Notes: generated by a model from the letters alone, not told the origin. Numbered from the stretch's first letter, positions 34,795 through 44,745 are shown. The stretch: DNA of 64,000 nucleotides from Lactuca virosa (GCA_928212115.1 CAKMRJ010000001.1:177161335-177225334), one strand, 5' to 3'. Program-made: numbers and translations.

Positions 34795-36030
34795 ATGCCT
34801 CCTCGCAAATCAAACAGACGCACTGTTCCGATAACTCCAACTCAACCGCCACTACCCCCACCACAGTTCGACCTAGCTGCTTTTCAGGCAGCGGTAACAG
34901 CAGCCACGACAGCCGCCCTAACCCAAATTCGCGCAAGTGGTATCAGTGGATCTGGTAGCGGTGCTCACCTAACCGACCACGAAGATACCCACGAACACCC
35001 AAGGGAGTGTTCATATAAAGACTTCATGAAATGCAAACCCAATTCCTTTGATGGAAATGGTGGAATCATCGCTCTGATGCAATGGTTCGAGAGAACAGAG
35101 TCGATTTTCGAGATTTGTTCGTGCCCCGAAGGGAGCAAAGTGAAGTTTGCTGCCTACACCTTCTTCGGAAGAGCCCTAACATGGTGGAATGGCCATGTTA
35201 AGTCACTGACTCTAACAGTGGAAAACTCTATGGGCTGGGAAAACTTGAAGGAAAGGATGATGAGAGAGTACTGCTTAAGGGGCGAAGTGCAAAAGCTGGA
35301 ACAAGAGCTATGGGAGCTCAGGATGGTTGGCTCAGACATAGTAGCCTACACTGACAGGTATAGCGACTTGGCAGCAATATGCCCCGGGATGGTTACCCCG
35401 GAGAGCAAGAAGATAGAAAGATACATCTGGGGTCTAACTGCCCCGACCCGAGGTAATGTGTTGTCTTCTAACCCAGCCACATTCGATAGTGCCAAACGCC
35501 TGGCCCAACTACTCATCGACTACGAAGTCCATCATGGCGTAGAAGTCCCGGTTCCCGAGCCATCGAGGGGAGAGGACTATGGACAAAAATCGGAAAACAA
35601 TGGGAGGAAGAAGCAAACAACACAGGACACCCCGCAGGAAGAACGAACGAGTACTATGTACACCGCCACAAAACCTGCTACTCCAGCACCTGCCACTCGA
35701 TATGCTGGAACTCTTCCGAAGTGTGGGAAGTGCAACTATCACCACACCGGAGTATGCCGGAAAATGCAGTGTCTAAACTGCCACAGAATAGGACACACGG
35801 TCCGTTTCTGCAGGGCACCAGCTCAACCGATCTCCCAAATTCCCGGAGTTGAAGAAAACCAGGCCTGCTATGGCTGTGGCAAGACTGGACACTACCAGAG
35901 GGACTGCCCGATACCGAGGAACTCAGGAGCGGATGGACAAAATTCTGATGATCACCGCAGGGGAATCGACCTCGGTGTCGCCTTCGAGCAGCGGTACGTT
36001 TTTCGACCTAGTAATTGCTTTGAAAATTAA
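34795..36030 (+). CDS. Intact gag of L2
   Basis: An uninterrupted 411-residue Gag. I place the start at 34795 (MPPRKSNRR, the same as L3's MPPRKSTRR), not an earlier in-frame ATG at 34720, because the conserved N-terminus begins here and an acceptor-like TTTTAG ends six bases upstream. Order: basic N-terminus, Pro-rich spacer, gag domain (CSYKDFMKCKPNSFDG; WFERTESIFEICSCPEG; ALTWWNGHVKSL; SDIVAYTDRYSDLAAICPGM; KKIERYIWGL), a charged linker, then Cys/His motifs CGKCNYHHTGVC, CLNCHRIGHTVRFC and CYGCGKTGHYQRDC. It stops soon after, with no protease. It is expected to assemble particles and bind RNA. An intact frame in an element without pol suggests recent selection or recent arrival. Confidence 0.88.
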   Translation: MPPRKSNRRTVPITPTQPPLPPPQFDLAAFQAAVTAATTAALTQIRASGISGSGSGAHLTDHEDTHEHPRECSYKDFMKCKPNSFDGNGGIIALMQWFERTESIFEICSCPEGSKVKFAAYTFFGRALTWWNGHVKSLTLTVENSMGWENLKERMMREYCLRGEVQKLEQELWELRMVGSDIVAYTDRYSDLAAICPGMVTPESKKIERYIWGLTAPTRGNVLSSNPATFDSAKRLAQLLIDYEVHHGVEVPVPEPSRGEDYGQKSENNGRKKQTTQDTPQEERTSTMYTATKPATPAPATRYAGTLPKCGKCNYHHTGVCRKMQCLNCHRIGHTVRFCRAPAQPISQIPGVEENQACYGCGKTGHYQRDCPIPRNSGADGQNSDDHRRGIDLGVAFEQRYVFRPSNCFEN

Positions 36031-36192
36031 TTTATATTATATAAGATTAAAACTTGGGGATAACACCTAAAAGTAATTATAATGACTCACCCATAGGAAC
36101 AAGTCACAGAATTCAAGAGAACTAAAGAATCTGTTTAGAGAAGCTATGATGGCTGAACATATACATCAGGGTTGTGCATAACTAAGACGTTG

Positions 36193-36275
36193 CAGACTTA
36201 GAGTGAGTAATTGCGCCTTAATTCCTGTTCCTTGTCTCGTTGTGGATTTGAGGCAGAGTTACTCAGTCGACCGTC
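36193..36275 (+). other. Hairpin module 6 (L2)
   Basis: Apex 36224-36245, with CTTGTCTCGTTGTGG replacing CTTGTTTGGTTGTGG. Stems GCCTTA/TGAGGC (one G-U) and GAGTAA/TTACTC (perfect). Confidence 0.75.
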
Positions 36276-36916
36276 CAATTCATCTTAATTATTCATAACT
36301 TGTATATTCCAGGCGGTCGTAGTGGTACCAAGGAGGATCGTAGTTTAAGTATCGATTCTATATAACAAAACACTTTCATTTGTATGTACTCGCTCATCGC
36401 GGTACGATACGTAGGAGTGTTAACATCAAAGGGAAAACAGAAAGCACTAGAACATTTACAAAGAGTACATTTTTCGAACACCCTAGAAGTACATTGCGAG
36501 CGCACTAAGAGTACATTTTCGAGTACGCTAGGGATACATCATCGTATAACATGCATTTCTTTTCAATCGGCCAAACTTTGTTCAGTAAAGAGTCTGTTGC
36601 TATCATTCGTCATGAGTTGGCGTGGTCCTCACCATACTAAGTTCATATGTTTCTATCGCCTCGATCGGCAAATTCTCGAAACTTTCGTCATTCGTAACGA
36701 CAGTCCAACCTAAACCTCAGTTTTATCTTTCGTATTCCAAACCCCGAAGTACTCGTGCGGAGAGTACTTTGTCCTCTGAAACCTTATCGTCAGATGTCCG
36801 TAGACCGTCACGAAATACCACTCGTCCAGCAGACCAAGTTCAAGCACAGAGGCTAAGAACGAATACAACCCACCTATCACTATACAGTGTATACACGAGG
36901 GTGGTATATGATCAGG

Positions 36917-37019
36917 ATTATGCAGAGTTAGTATGTGTGTTTCCGCCCTATCTCCTGTTCCTTGTTTGGTTGTGGACCTGGGGCAGACTCGCACATCCGA
37001 CTGTCTTACTAATCATAAT
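36917..37019 (+). other. Hairpin module 7 (L2)
   Basis: The longest example. Apex 36954-36975. Stems GCCCT/GGGGC, ATGTGTG/CGCACAT (one G-U), TTAGTA/TACTAA and ATTATG/CATAAT. Almost every outer pair differs in sequence from the other modules while pairing is kept. Confidence 0.8.
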
Positions 37020-37162
37020 TATATACGACTTGTATACACAAGGAATTGATAAATGGACCGAGTATAAATCCTATCATGAACACCAGGGCAAAGTTGCTAG
37101 GTCTACAAGTAGGTATTCTGCAAATCAGAGGAGCGCAACCCCAGCAGTACTGTAAGAAAGCT

Positions 37163-37179
37163 AATTTCGGGACGAAATT
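37163..37179 (+). other. Conserved 17-nt inverted repeat before the PPT (L2)
   Basis: AATTTCGGGACGAAATT, identical to L3 and L1, 19 bases before the LTR. Here it lies in non-coding DNA, so its conservation is not due to coding. Confidence 0.85.
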
Positions 37180-38814
37180 CCCTCTAACGGGGGGATGATG
37201 TGGCAACCCGAAAAAAAAATTTGCTTTTAAAATCACAGTCAATCAACTCAACTGAGTGTCAGACTTATTGGAAATGAGTCCTAGTCTGGTTAAAGGTCAT
37301 TCTAAGGAGTTTTAAACCAAGTACACTTAAGGAAGGAGTGTTAGAATGTATCTGCTAGAGACACTGTGCAACACTAAAGCCCTAAACTCCAACATGTGGA
37401 GTTTACGGCCGTAAACATGGAGTTTACGACTGTAAACATGGAGTTTACGGCTGTACACCCAATCCTGGCCGTAAACCCAAGAGTATATAGGTGGTCCTTG
37501 ATCATTTTCAGCCATTTCTCACATTCCAACCTCAAGAACACTCCTATTCTCTCTCAACTATCATCCCGATCTTCACTCGAGATCTTCAAAAACGTAAGTG
37601 TTCTTTCCTAGATTTGTTGTTACACTTCATCTCCTAGTCACACTCTTTGATCTCATCCATGAAAACATCTATTTTGACTAGATCTTCAAATCTTCAAGTT
37701 TCACCAAGAACACCAAGAACACACACTAGTGTTCTTGGATAAAATCGACCATTTCAAGCCTCTACATCGTAAGTACTCTTCCCTATACTTGACATCCAGT
37801 TAAGGTTCGTGCTTAGGACCTTGAAAACATCAAGAATGAAGGACCAAAAGGAGTTTACGGTCAAGCAATCTCCCTTGACTGTAAACCCCTATAAGTGTGT
37901 CATTTGAGCCTTAAACTCTTCCTAAGGCTTGGACTTGAGGCTAGAACACTCCCAGGTGCTTTGAAAGACCTTAAACCACACCCACTTCATAATGTCCATG
38001 AGTTTACGGCCGTAAACCCCTTTGGGCCGTAAACTCATCAAAAGCCTTCAATGGGTTGGCCTTTTTCATACTAGTGTAGAGTAAAATTCCCTCAAGCTTC
38101 CCTAGCATTCAAACCCATAATTATGCAACTTTAACCATGAGTTTACGGCCGTAAACTCCCTTGGCCGTAAACTCAGAACCGTAAACACCAAACCATGGCC
38201 TTAAACACTCTTTAGTTGAATCACATGTGATTCCAACACTTGGTCAAAGTGTTTCCTAGTCCCGTGAGGTGTTTCCTTGCATTTGGTTGCTTCTAAACAC
38301 TATATTTATGTCAATATATGCCATTATATGTCTTTTAGGACTCGTTAAGTCTCGGGACTTCATTCGTGGAACTTCTCATCCTTACACGCGTATTCGTTGA
38401 ATCACCCACATCAGGTGAGTTCATACCCCGAAATGAATCTTTTAACTGTTTTAAATGTTTTAAGGGGGGGGGGAATACAAGTTGAACACAATGATAATTG
38501 TGTAATTGGTTGTTTTAAATATTTCAAGAGGATTACTTATGTCATTTATAAGTCGTCAAGACATTTCAAAAACTCTTTTAAAGTTATGTTACTTTATAGT
38601 TTCACAAAACTCCGTTTTTAAAGTATTGGCATAACTTGGTAGATAAAAGAGTCTTTTCAATATCAGTTCAAGGAAAACAATAGTAAACTATAATAGGTAT
38701 AGTTTAGAAATCCAGTTCATGCTAGATACAATACACGATAATATAAAGAGAACCCAGTATAAAGAGAAACAGGGAGGAATACACCATACTAAGTACCGGG
38801 AAAAATCACGTTAT

Positions 38815-39207
38815 ATATCTTGCCGGGTTTGCATTGACACTGGTACGATTTCACGTACTAGGACTAGCAGGCACGAGGTGATAAACCTAATAATATATCT
38901 TGCCGGGTTTGCATTGACACTGGTACGATTTCACGTACTAGGACTAGCAGGCACGAGGTGATAAACCTAATAATATATCTTGTCGGGTTTGCATTGACAC
39001 TGGTACGATTTCACGTACTAGGACTAGCAGGCACGAGGTGACAGACCTAATAATATATCTTGTCGGGTTTGCATTGACACTGGTACGATTTCACGTACTA
39101 GGACTAGCAGGCACGAGGTGACAAACCTAATAATATATCTTGCCGGGTTTGCATTGACACTGGTATGATTTCACGTACCAGGACTAGCAGGCACGAGGTG
39201 ATAAACC
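38815..39207. repeat. 80-bp tandem array, five copies (L2 3' LTR)
   Basis: Same unit and copy number as 20881-21275. The copies differ by a few substitutions. Confidence 0.97.
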
Positions 39208-39570
39208 TTTAAGTAACCGACTTAGGACTAAAGGCTACTTTAGACTCCCCGAGGTGTATCGTTCATTTAATACTACCTGGAGTCAGTATTTTATTACTTT
39301 ATAACCAGCAGTGCCATTGCTGAGGTGAAACATTATTTTCCCTATTACATTTACTTGTGAACTTCTCACATATTCATTAATGTATAAACTATATTTAGTT
39401 AAAGATAGTCTCATTTGGGAAAATACCTACTAATACAAGGAAAGAACACCCATAACATTTGATGCCTTGGTAGAAGGCTACGTTTAGTAGAAAGGACCAT
39501 AATGCTAACCTTATGATTCCTTAATGTATACATCAAAGGGTACATATATATATCAATAGGATTCGACAGG

Positions 39571-39652
39571 TAATAGGATGTGTGCTTTCCGCTTCATTTC
39601 CTGTTCCTTGTTTGGTTGTGGGCTTGGAACAGATTCACCCAGTCTACTATCT
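39571..39652 (+). other. Hairpin module 8 (L2 3' LTR)
   Basis: Apex 39600-39621. It is the allele of module 1. Inner stem GCTTCA/TGGAAC has one C-A mismatch. Confidence 0.6.
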
Positions 39653-39920
39653 ATCCGATTCTAGATATATATGTCCAGTATACATTGAGTTATCATGAGG
39701 GTACCAGGTATGGGTCAAGTCATAGGACACAGAGTCAATACACAGTTTTCTAGTTCAGAATACTTTCCAAATCAGAACGTTTGGTATACAAAACTAGAAA
39801 CTCACCAGCTGAGGGTTTAATCCATTTTATTAAACCAGTCTAAACTTAAAGGACCTTAAGTGATTAACTCTATAATACTTTAGTTTATACATAACGGAGA
39901 TATATATTATTAATACCCAA

Positions 39921-40005
39921 TAGGTAGTTGGATGTGTGCTTTCCGCCTTACTTCATGTTCCTTGTTTGGTTGTGGGCTTAGGGCAGATTCACCCAATTAA
40001 CTCTC
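39921..40005 (+). other. Hairpin module 9 (L2 3' LTR only)
   Basis: Apex 39954-39975 with CATGTTCC for CCTGTTCC. Inner stem GCCTTA/TAGGGC pairs fully with one G-U; flanks TGTGTG/CACCCA pair at five of six positions. Confidence 0.7.
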
Positions 40006-40206
40006 TATTCGATATTAGATCATATATAGCCAAGCATAAACTAAGTGATTATAGGAGTAATCACTGTGGTCATCATTGTATTATGAGAAATAAGAGTTTT
40101 CCTTAAAGAATCTTTTCATTAAATATAAAGGAACCATTGCAATTAACTCCATGAGTAACAAATGAATACATCGGAGTTATATACTACAAATGATCAAACA
40201 AACAAT

Positions 40207-40250
40207 GGGATGTGTGCCTTCCGCCTTAGAGCAAATGCGCTCAATCGATT
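40207..40250 (+). other. Hairpin module with deleted apex (L2 3' LTR)
   Basis: GGATGTGTGCCTTCCGCCTTA is the 5' arm of modules 8 and 9, but it runs straight into GAGCAAATGCGCTCAATC, like the 3' arm. The apex is missing between two CTTA copies, consistent with a slippage deletion. Confidence 0.6.
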
Positions 40251-40712
40251 GTTGGTTTACTCTGAGTTGTATATCACTTGTATCCATTTAGTACTCATAG
40301 AAAGGATTGTAGAATCATTTTTACGTATCTTTCGCTAAAGTAGAAAATATAGGATTTTCTAAGAGGAACTGGCGAACTTTTCTAAACAGAAATTACGATT
40401 TATTTATATCACTAAAATCTTATGAACTCACCAGCTTAATTGTTGATAAACTCTTTCAAATAACTTGTATTCTCAGGAGGCTATTAGACAGGTACTCGCA
40501 CTGGGATCCCGAAGATGGAGCAGTATAGCTTCAAGTCTTGTTTGTTAATTGCTATTGTATTCTATGTTTTGTGAACACACACTTTGTAAACACTTTCTTT
40601 CAAATGAAATGGTTGTTTATTACTTTGATTACTATGATGTATGTCTTGTGATACTAAACATGACGTCCTCCACCCCAGAACGTTTCCGCCATTCTGGTTT
40701 TGGGGTGTGACA

Positions 40713-40939
40713 TTGGGTTTGTGGTTTGGGGTATCCTTGTAGGAAGCCATTTGTTGGTGCCCTTGGTCATCACTACGATTGGAATTGTCGACTCTGATTC
40801 CATTTTTGTTTGTGTTGTTAGCGTTGAGTTGTGCCATGACGGTTGTCACTGCAGCTGTTACAACGGCTTGGAATGTAGCGGAGTCTATCCGTAGGATCGG
40901 TGTTTCGCCGGTGTGCTGGTTGTCTACATGGGAAGACAT
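40713..40939 (-). pseudogene. L1 gag, N-terminal part
   Basis: The minus-strand frame starts at 40939 (MSSHVDNQHTGE), eight bases or so after an acceptor-like CATGCAACAG. It includes a helix (TFQAVVTAAVTTVMAQ) matching L2's AFQAAVTAATTAALTQ, and ASYKDTPNHKPN, the counterpart of CSYKDFMKCKPN. It is cut at 40717/40713 by L2. The middle of gag is missing from both sides, so a deletion preceded or accompanied the insertion. Confidence 0.8.
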
Positions 40940-41291
40940 GATTCTGTTGCATGATGAGAAGCACGTTCGTAAGTAACTATGGTCATTTCTAGTTGTATCT
41001 CATCTATATTTACATACATACATTTAGGTATGCATGCTTATAAGTCACATGTTTTGTTGTATGGTTCTAAATGTTTTCGATCTACATTCCTTTGATGTGT
41101 ATTTATGGTAATATTTAGTAGTAGGTATTGGACGATCGTTAAGTTTAACAAAAGAGAATATAGATTTTAGTACAATTAGTTGATTCAGATTACATGGGTT
41201 CTTGGAAGGCGTACCTCTCTTCATTTACTACTACTAGGTTTAATGAATTACATAATAAACCTAGGACATAGTATGAGTAGTGTAGTGATTA
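40940..41291 (-). other. L1 spacer between upstream ORF and gag
   Basis: AT-rich, no gene seen. The proximal end has the acceptor-like tract before the gag ATG. Confidence 0.4.
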
Positions 41292-41696
41292 TCATATGCT
41301 GAAATAGCGCACCAGGTGCCCAGACATTTCACTCATTTCACGAGTGGCCTCTTCCGCTCTCTGCACTGCTAAGGCTGCCCTAGCCTCAGCTTCAATGAGT
41401 TGTCGTCTTAAGGTGGCCACTTCTTCCTCTAAGGAGGGTAGACGGTCGGTAAGGTCCTCCTGCCCTGCTTGTTGGTTCGGTATTGCTCCCGAAGGGTAAG
41501 GCTCGCTAAGGATCTCTCCGGCGCCTTCATCCTCGTCTGAATCCTCATCAGAATTCTCCCCCTCGTAGTCCATCTCTTGTTATTCTTCAGGAACCACTTC
41601 CGGGTTTTCCTCATGAACCCCTTCTGGCTCCTCCTCGATCCATTCGTTGGCTACTAGGGCAGGGTAGTAGGAGTCTTCGTGGTGAAATTCATCCAT
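41292..41696 (-). pseudogene. Upstream ORF of L1 (acidic, coiled-coil), one stop
   Basis: It begins ATGGATGAATTTCAC at 41696, right after an acceptor-like TTCTCGCACAG. The acidic N-terminus (WIEEEPEGVHEENPEVVPEE) is followed by an in-frame stop, then more acidic sequence and a coiled coil (LPSLEEEVATLRRQLIEAEA and VQRAEEATREMSEM). The layout matches the L3 upstream ORF, so it is a shared component of this lineage. Role unknown. The last part, from 41573 down, is still open for 93 residues. Confidence 0.7.
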
Positions 41697-42135
41697 GTTG
41701 CCTGTGCGAGAATAGGGGTATGAGAAACATGTAGAAGATTTAAGTGTGGGAGTTATAAGGTATCCTAAAATACTCCTATAGTATTTTAAACTTTATGTTC
41801 GATTCTAATATGCCTTTGCATGTACAGTTGGTAAGTTTTAGACTTGTTGGAACACGACCATCACTCCCAAACACATGTTGGTCATATCTCAAATAAATAT
41901 AGTTGATCAGGCTATATTTATCCCAGATATGTTTACATAACTGTCTAGGTTTGACCGCAATTTCCAACATTTAAAGACTCTTGTTTTGTTCTTATCATGA
42001 CACTGTCCTAGTATGTATGTATACTTTTATAAAACTCTTATACTTTTAAGGTATGCTTTTAGTCAGAGTGTTTTAGTCCCATTGTATTTATAGTTGTATA
42101 TCTTGTATGGTTTGATATACTAGTTCACTATAAAC
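41697..42135 (-). other. L1 leader
   Basis: Non-coding leader. The segments TATAGTATTTTAA and CAACATGTGTTTGGGAGTG (minus strand, near 41780 and 41870) match the L2 and L3 leaders, which supports common descent. No hairpin module with the conserved apex is seen in L1. Confidence 0.5.
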
Positions 42136-42153
42136 AATGTTCTTATACCAATC
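42136..42153 (-). other. Primer-binding site of L1 (mutated)
   Basis: Minus strand GATTGGTATAAGAACATTG, against GATTGGTATCAGAGCATTG in L3. Two changes would weaken tRNA-Met pairing. Confidence 0.8.
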
Positions 42154-43190
42154 TGTCACACCCCCGAACCAGGACGGCGGAAACGTCCGGGGGCGGATGA
42201 CGTCATTGTACAGTATCATAACAATTGAATATGAATGAAACATAGCATTCCAAGTGACATACATTGAAAATACACACTTACATAGTTTACATATTGTATT
42301 TGTTCATCAGTTACACAAAAGTGACAAAAGTAAAATTTCATGAAGTCGCACCACTTGATCTCATAGCAGAGCTGACTACCTGTTACTGGTTCCTTGAGAA
42401 TACAAGTTGTTTTGAAAAGCGTCAACTAAAAAGTTGGTGAGTTCATAAACATATTTGTATAAAAATGGTTTTGCACTTGTTTAGAGTGGTTCTCGTAGTA
42501 CTTTTAGAAAATCCGATATTTTCTAAGAAAATGATTTGAAAGTCTCGTTCTAAAACTGTGAATATATGCATGCATGTCCTTTGTTATCTTTTGTTTGTAA
42601 AAGTAAAGAGAACGTTCCTAGAGAATCCAATATTTTCTGATGTAAGAAAAACAGTAGTCTTAAACCCTAAGACCGGAAGTGTAAGAGACTGAATACTTGA
42701 AAAATGATTTGTTGTTTTATAGTTTAATAAAACCGTTGAAGTGTAAGCTTTCCGTAAACCAAAATCGTATTGTTATTCCCTATGTGAGTCGCTATAACCA
42801 TGCTTGATACGACTAAAATGCGTGGCATGACGTTCTTCAGGCGTCGGTTTCGGTAAGATATTTGTCACCCTAGACTAGCCTCGTCTAGCTGTAACGAACA
42901 ACTCAGGTGTGGGGGTGTCAAACTCATATAGATCTATACACAATTACCTCGCTCTCGCACCAGGAGACTCTAGTTATAACTACAAGACTTACGGTGTACG
43001 CTAGGTAGGTACGGCGAAGGAAGGTCTCACAAGAGCCTTAATAGATTTACGTGAACTATGACTTCCCTTTACTTGCATAATAAGATAATTATATCTTTAA
43101 ATAATTATGTATCCTGTGAAAGTGTGGTTTGTGACCTCCAAACTATACCGATTATAGTTTATTATGTTTGTTTGTCAAGACATTTATTTA

Positions 43191-43232
<42 letters not shown>

Positions 43233-44289
43233 TGTTAGCATTTCTAGATGTTTTAAAAGTATATATCATATAAACATATAAACTTACATCTAACACAAGT
43301 ATAAGAACTTTTAGTATGATAAAGACAATTTCTAGTATTTGACTTTTCTGTCCCTGTTTTTAGAAAAAATATAGAAAAACCATCGTAAGTGTAAATTTGG
43401 ATCCATAAACTCTGAAAGTTTGGAAAATGAGTCTACTTTGTTCATAATTTTTAATGGCCTCAAAACAGTGTGAAATTGTTCATATTCACAGACTGGTTCG
43501 AAATCATTTCTGAAATGATAGGTAGTTTTCTAAAAATCGCCAAAAATTGTAATAAAATCGTATGAGCGCGTGCGAGTAGTCCTTAAAAAAGTTATGAACC
43601 TGAACTATTTGCATATTAAACAGTCCGTAATTAGACCATAACTTTTCTGTTGAAAGTTGATGTTTAAGTTTAAGTTATACATGTTTGAAACCAACACTCA
43701 TTTTTGCTATTTTTGAGGGTATAACCCATATCCACAAGTTTTCATGCAATATATATGTTAACAAACACATTTCTCATGATTTCTATGAAGTTGTATAAGA
43801 TAAACTCCATGTTCATGCAAATACCCAAAAGTTGAACACATTACACACCGGTTCATGCAATTATCCATTGGTTAAACGAGATTTGACTTGTATCCCCCCC
43901 CCCAACGAGTATGAAAAACACAAAAAATAGTGGGGTATGAAGCTCACCTTGGTTGATTTCGAGTGGTAGAAGAAGAAGGAAGAAGTTGTGTAGTTTGAGG
44001 AGGTGCTCGAAAATGGTTGATGTTCAAGAAGCTACACATGGAATTAGGTGTGTAAATGGAATGATTCTAGCATAACCATGTGAAAAATCTGATAAGTGTT
44101 ACAAGAAGCTTACCAAGTTCTTGAGTTGTTTGGAAGAAATCCCTTGGTTGAGGCACTTCACGAATGAGAGAGAGAGATGAGAGGATATTTTGAGTGAAGT
44201 TGGAAGTAAAGTGTCTAGTTTGTGTGTCGGTGTGATGATCGGCCGATCATAAAGGAGAGAGGGAAGAGATTGGCTTTTTGTGGCCTTGA
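42154..44289 (-). repeat. 5' LTR of L1 (outer end lost to L4)
   Basis: It starts on the + strand at TGTCACACCCCCGAACC. 42900-44289 matches 15061-16490 of the other LTR. It is cut at GTGGCCTTGA where L4 begins (compare GTGGCCTTGAGATATG near 16472). The remaining ~650 bp are not found beyond L4, so L4's far end and L1's LTR end were deleted together. Confidence 0.8.
43194..43226. repeat. (AT)n microsatellite
   Basis: Counterpart of 15333-15384 in the other L1 LTR. Confidence 0.95.
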
Positions 44290-44579
44290 TGTAACAACGT
44301 AAATTTTCAAAACAATTTTTCATTTTAAAAGCATACTTTCATTCATAAAATATCATAGTAACCCAAAGTATCACATGTTTCACAATAAACAAATCCCAAG
44401 ATCCTCGAATACATAAATCCTCTCAGTGTGTACGGATCATGTCGGCGCCTTCCCGCGATCCTCGCTAGTACCTGAAACACATAACACAACAGTTGTAAGC
44501 ATAAATGCTTAGTGAGTTCCCCAAAATACCACATACAACACATACGCCACTCGAGGCTATAATACGACCCTCCGGTCGA

Positions 44580-44745
44580 TGTGTCTCAGCGGGACCCTCT
44601 AGTCCCGTAGCTCGTTGGACCCTCTGGTCCGGTCATAGCTCGTCGGACCCTTCGGTCCAGTCTGTGTCGTTGGACCCTTCGGTCCGGTCTATATCGTTGG
44701 GTCCTCCGACCCGGTCTATATCGTTGGGCCCTCCGGCCCGGTCTG
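44580..44745. repeat. GGACCCTTCGGTCC short palindrome array
   Basis: About six copies of GGACCCTYYGGTCC-type palindromes spaced 27-31 bp, with AGTCTATATCGTTGG-like spacers. Confidence 0.85.

Larger units (their letters stand above)
36031..37198 (+). other. L2 non-coding segment in place of pol
   Basis: 1.17 kb between gag and the 3' LTR without RT or integrase motifs. It carries hairpin modules 6 and 7, each followed by an ACTTGTATA segment (36298, 37028), then the 17-nt inverted repeat (37163-37179) and the purine tract ACGGGGGGATGA (37187-37198). Open frames here do not resemble any known domain. Confidence 0.6.
19266..40712 (+). mobile_element. L2: gag-only Ty3/gypsy element inserted in L1 gag
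   Basis: LTR ends TGTCGCAACCCG...GGGTGTGACA, 5-bp target duplication TTGGG, PBS at 33574, one intact gag frame (34795-36030), no pol, and 3' LTR 37199-40712. The 5' LTR is split by L3. Without L3 the element is about 10.1 kb. The LTRs are nearly identical apart from a ~545-bp length difference, so the insertion is young. Because it lacks pol, it must have been moved by another element's enzymes. L3 shares similar LTR landmarks, gag and PPT-flank motif and is of the right family to have done so. Confidence 0.92.
37199..40712 (+). repeat. 3' LTR of L2
   Basis: 3514 bp, TGTGGCAACCCG...GGGTGTGACA, followed by target duplication TTGGG. It contains the palindrome clusters, TATATAG (37484-37490), AGGTGAGT (38413-38420), the 80-bp array and three hairpin-type modules. 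Only one of the three is in the 5' LTR, because the 5' LTR lacks 39772-40313. Confidence 0.95.
15061..44289 (-). mobile_element. L1: outermost chromovirus, minus strand, split by L2/L3
   Basis: Reading the minus strand: 5' LTR 44289-42154 (outer part lost), PBS 42153-42136, upstream ORF 41696-41292, gag 5' part 40939-40713, then the L2 insertion, gag nucleocapsid and protease relics 19265-18447, the C-terminal end of pol 17790-17262, a 17-nt inverted repeat and purine tract 17181-17146, and the 3' LTR 17145-15061. The two LTRs are clearly homologous over 15061-16490 and 42900-44289. RT, RNase H and most of integrase are gone. The insertion of L2 with a 5-bp target duplication, and the truncation of L1's 5' LTR by L4, make L1 the oldest layer. 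Confidence 0.8.

Noticed and set aside
21635..40250. Hairpin modules as hammerhead ribozymes of a retrozyme
   Set aside because: No CTGATGAG...GAAA core is present in or near any of the nine copies. The conserved part is the apical loop, unlike a hammerhead.
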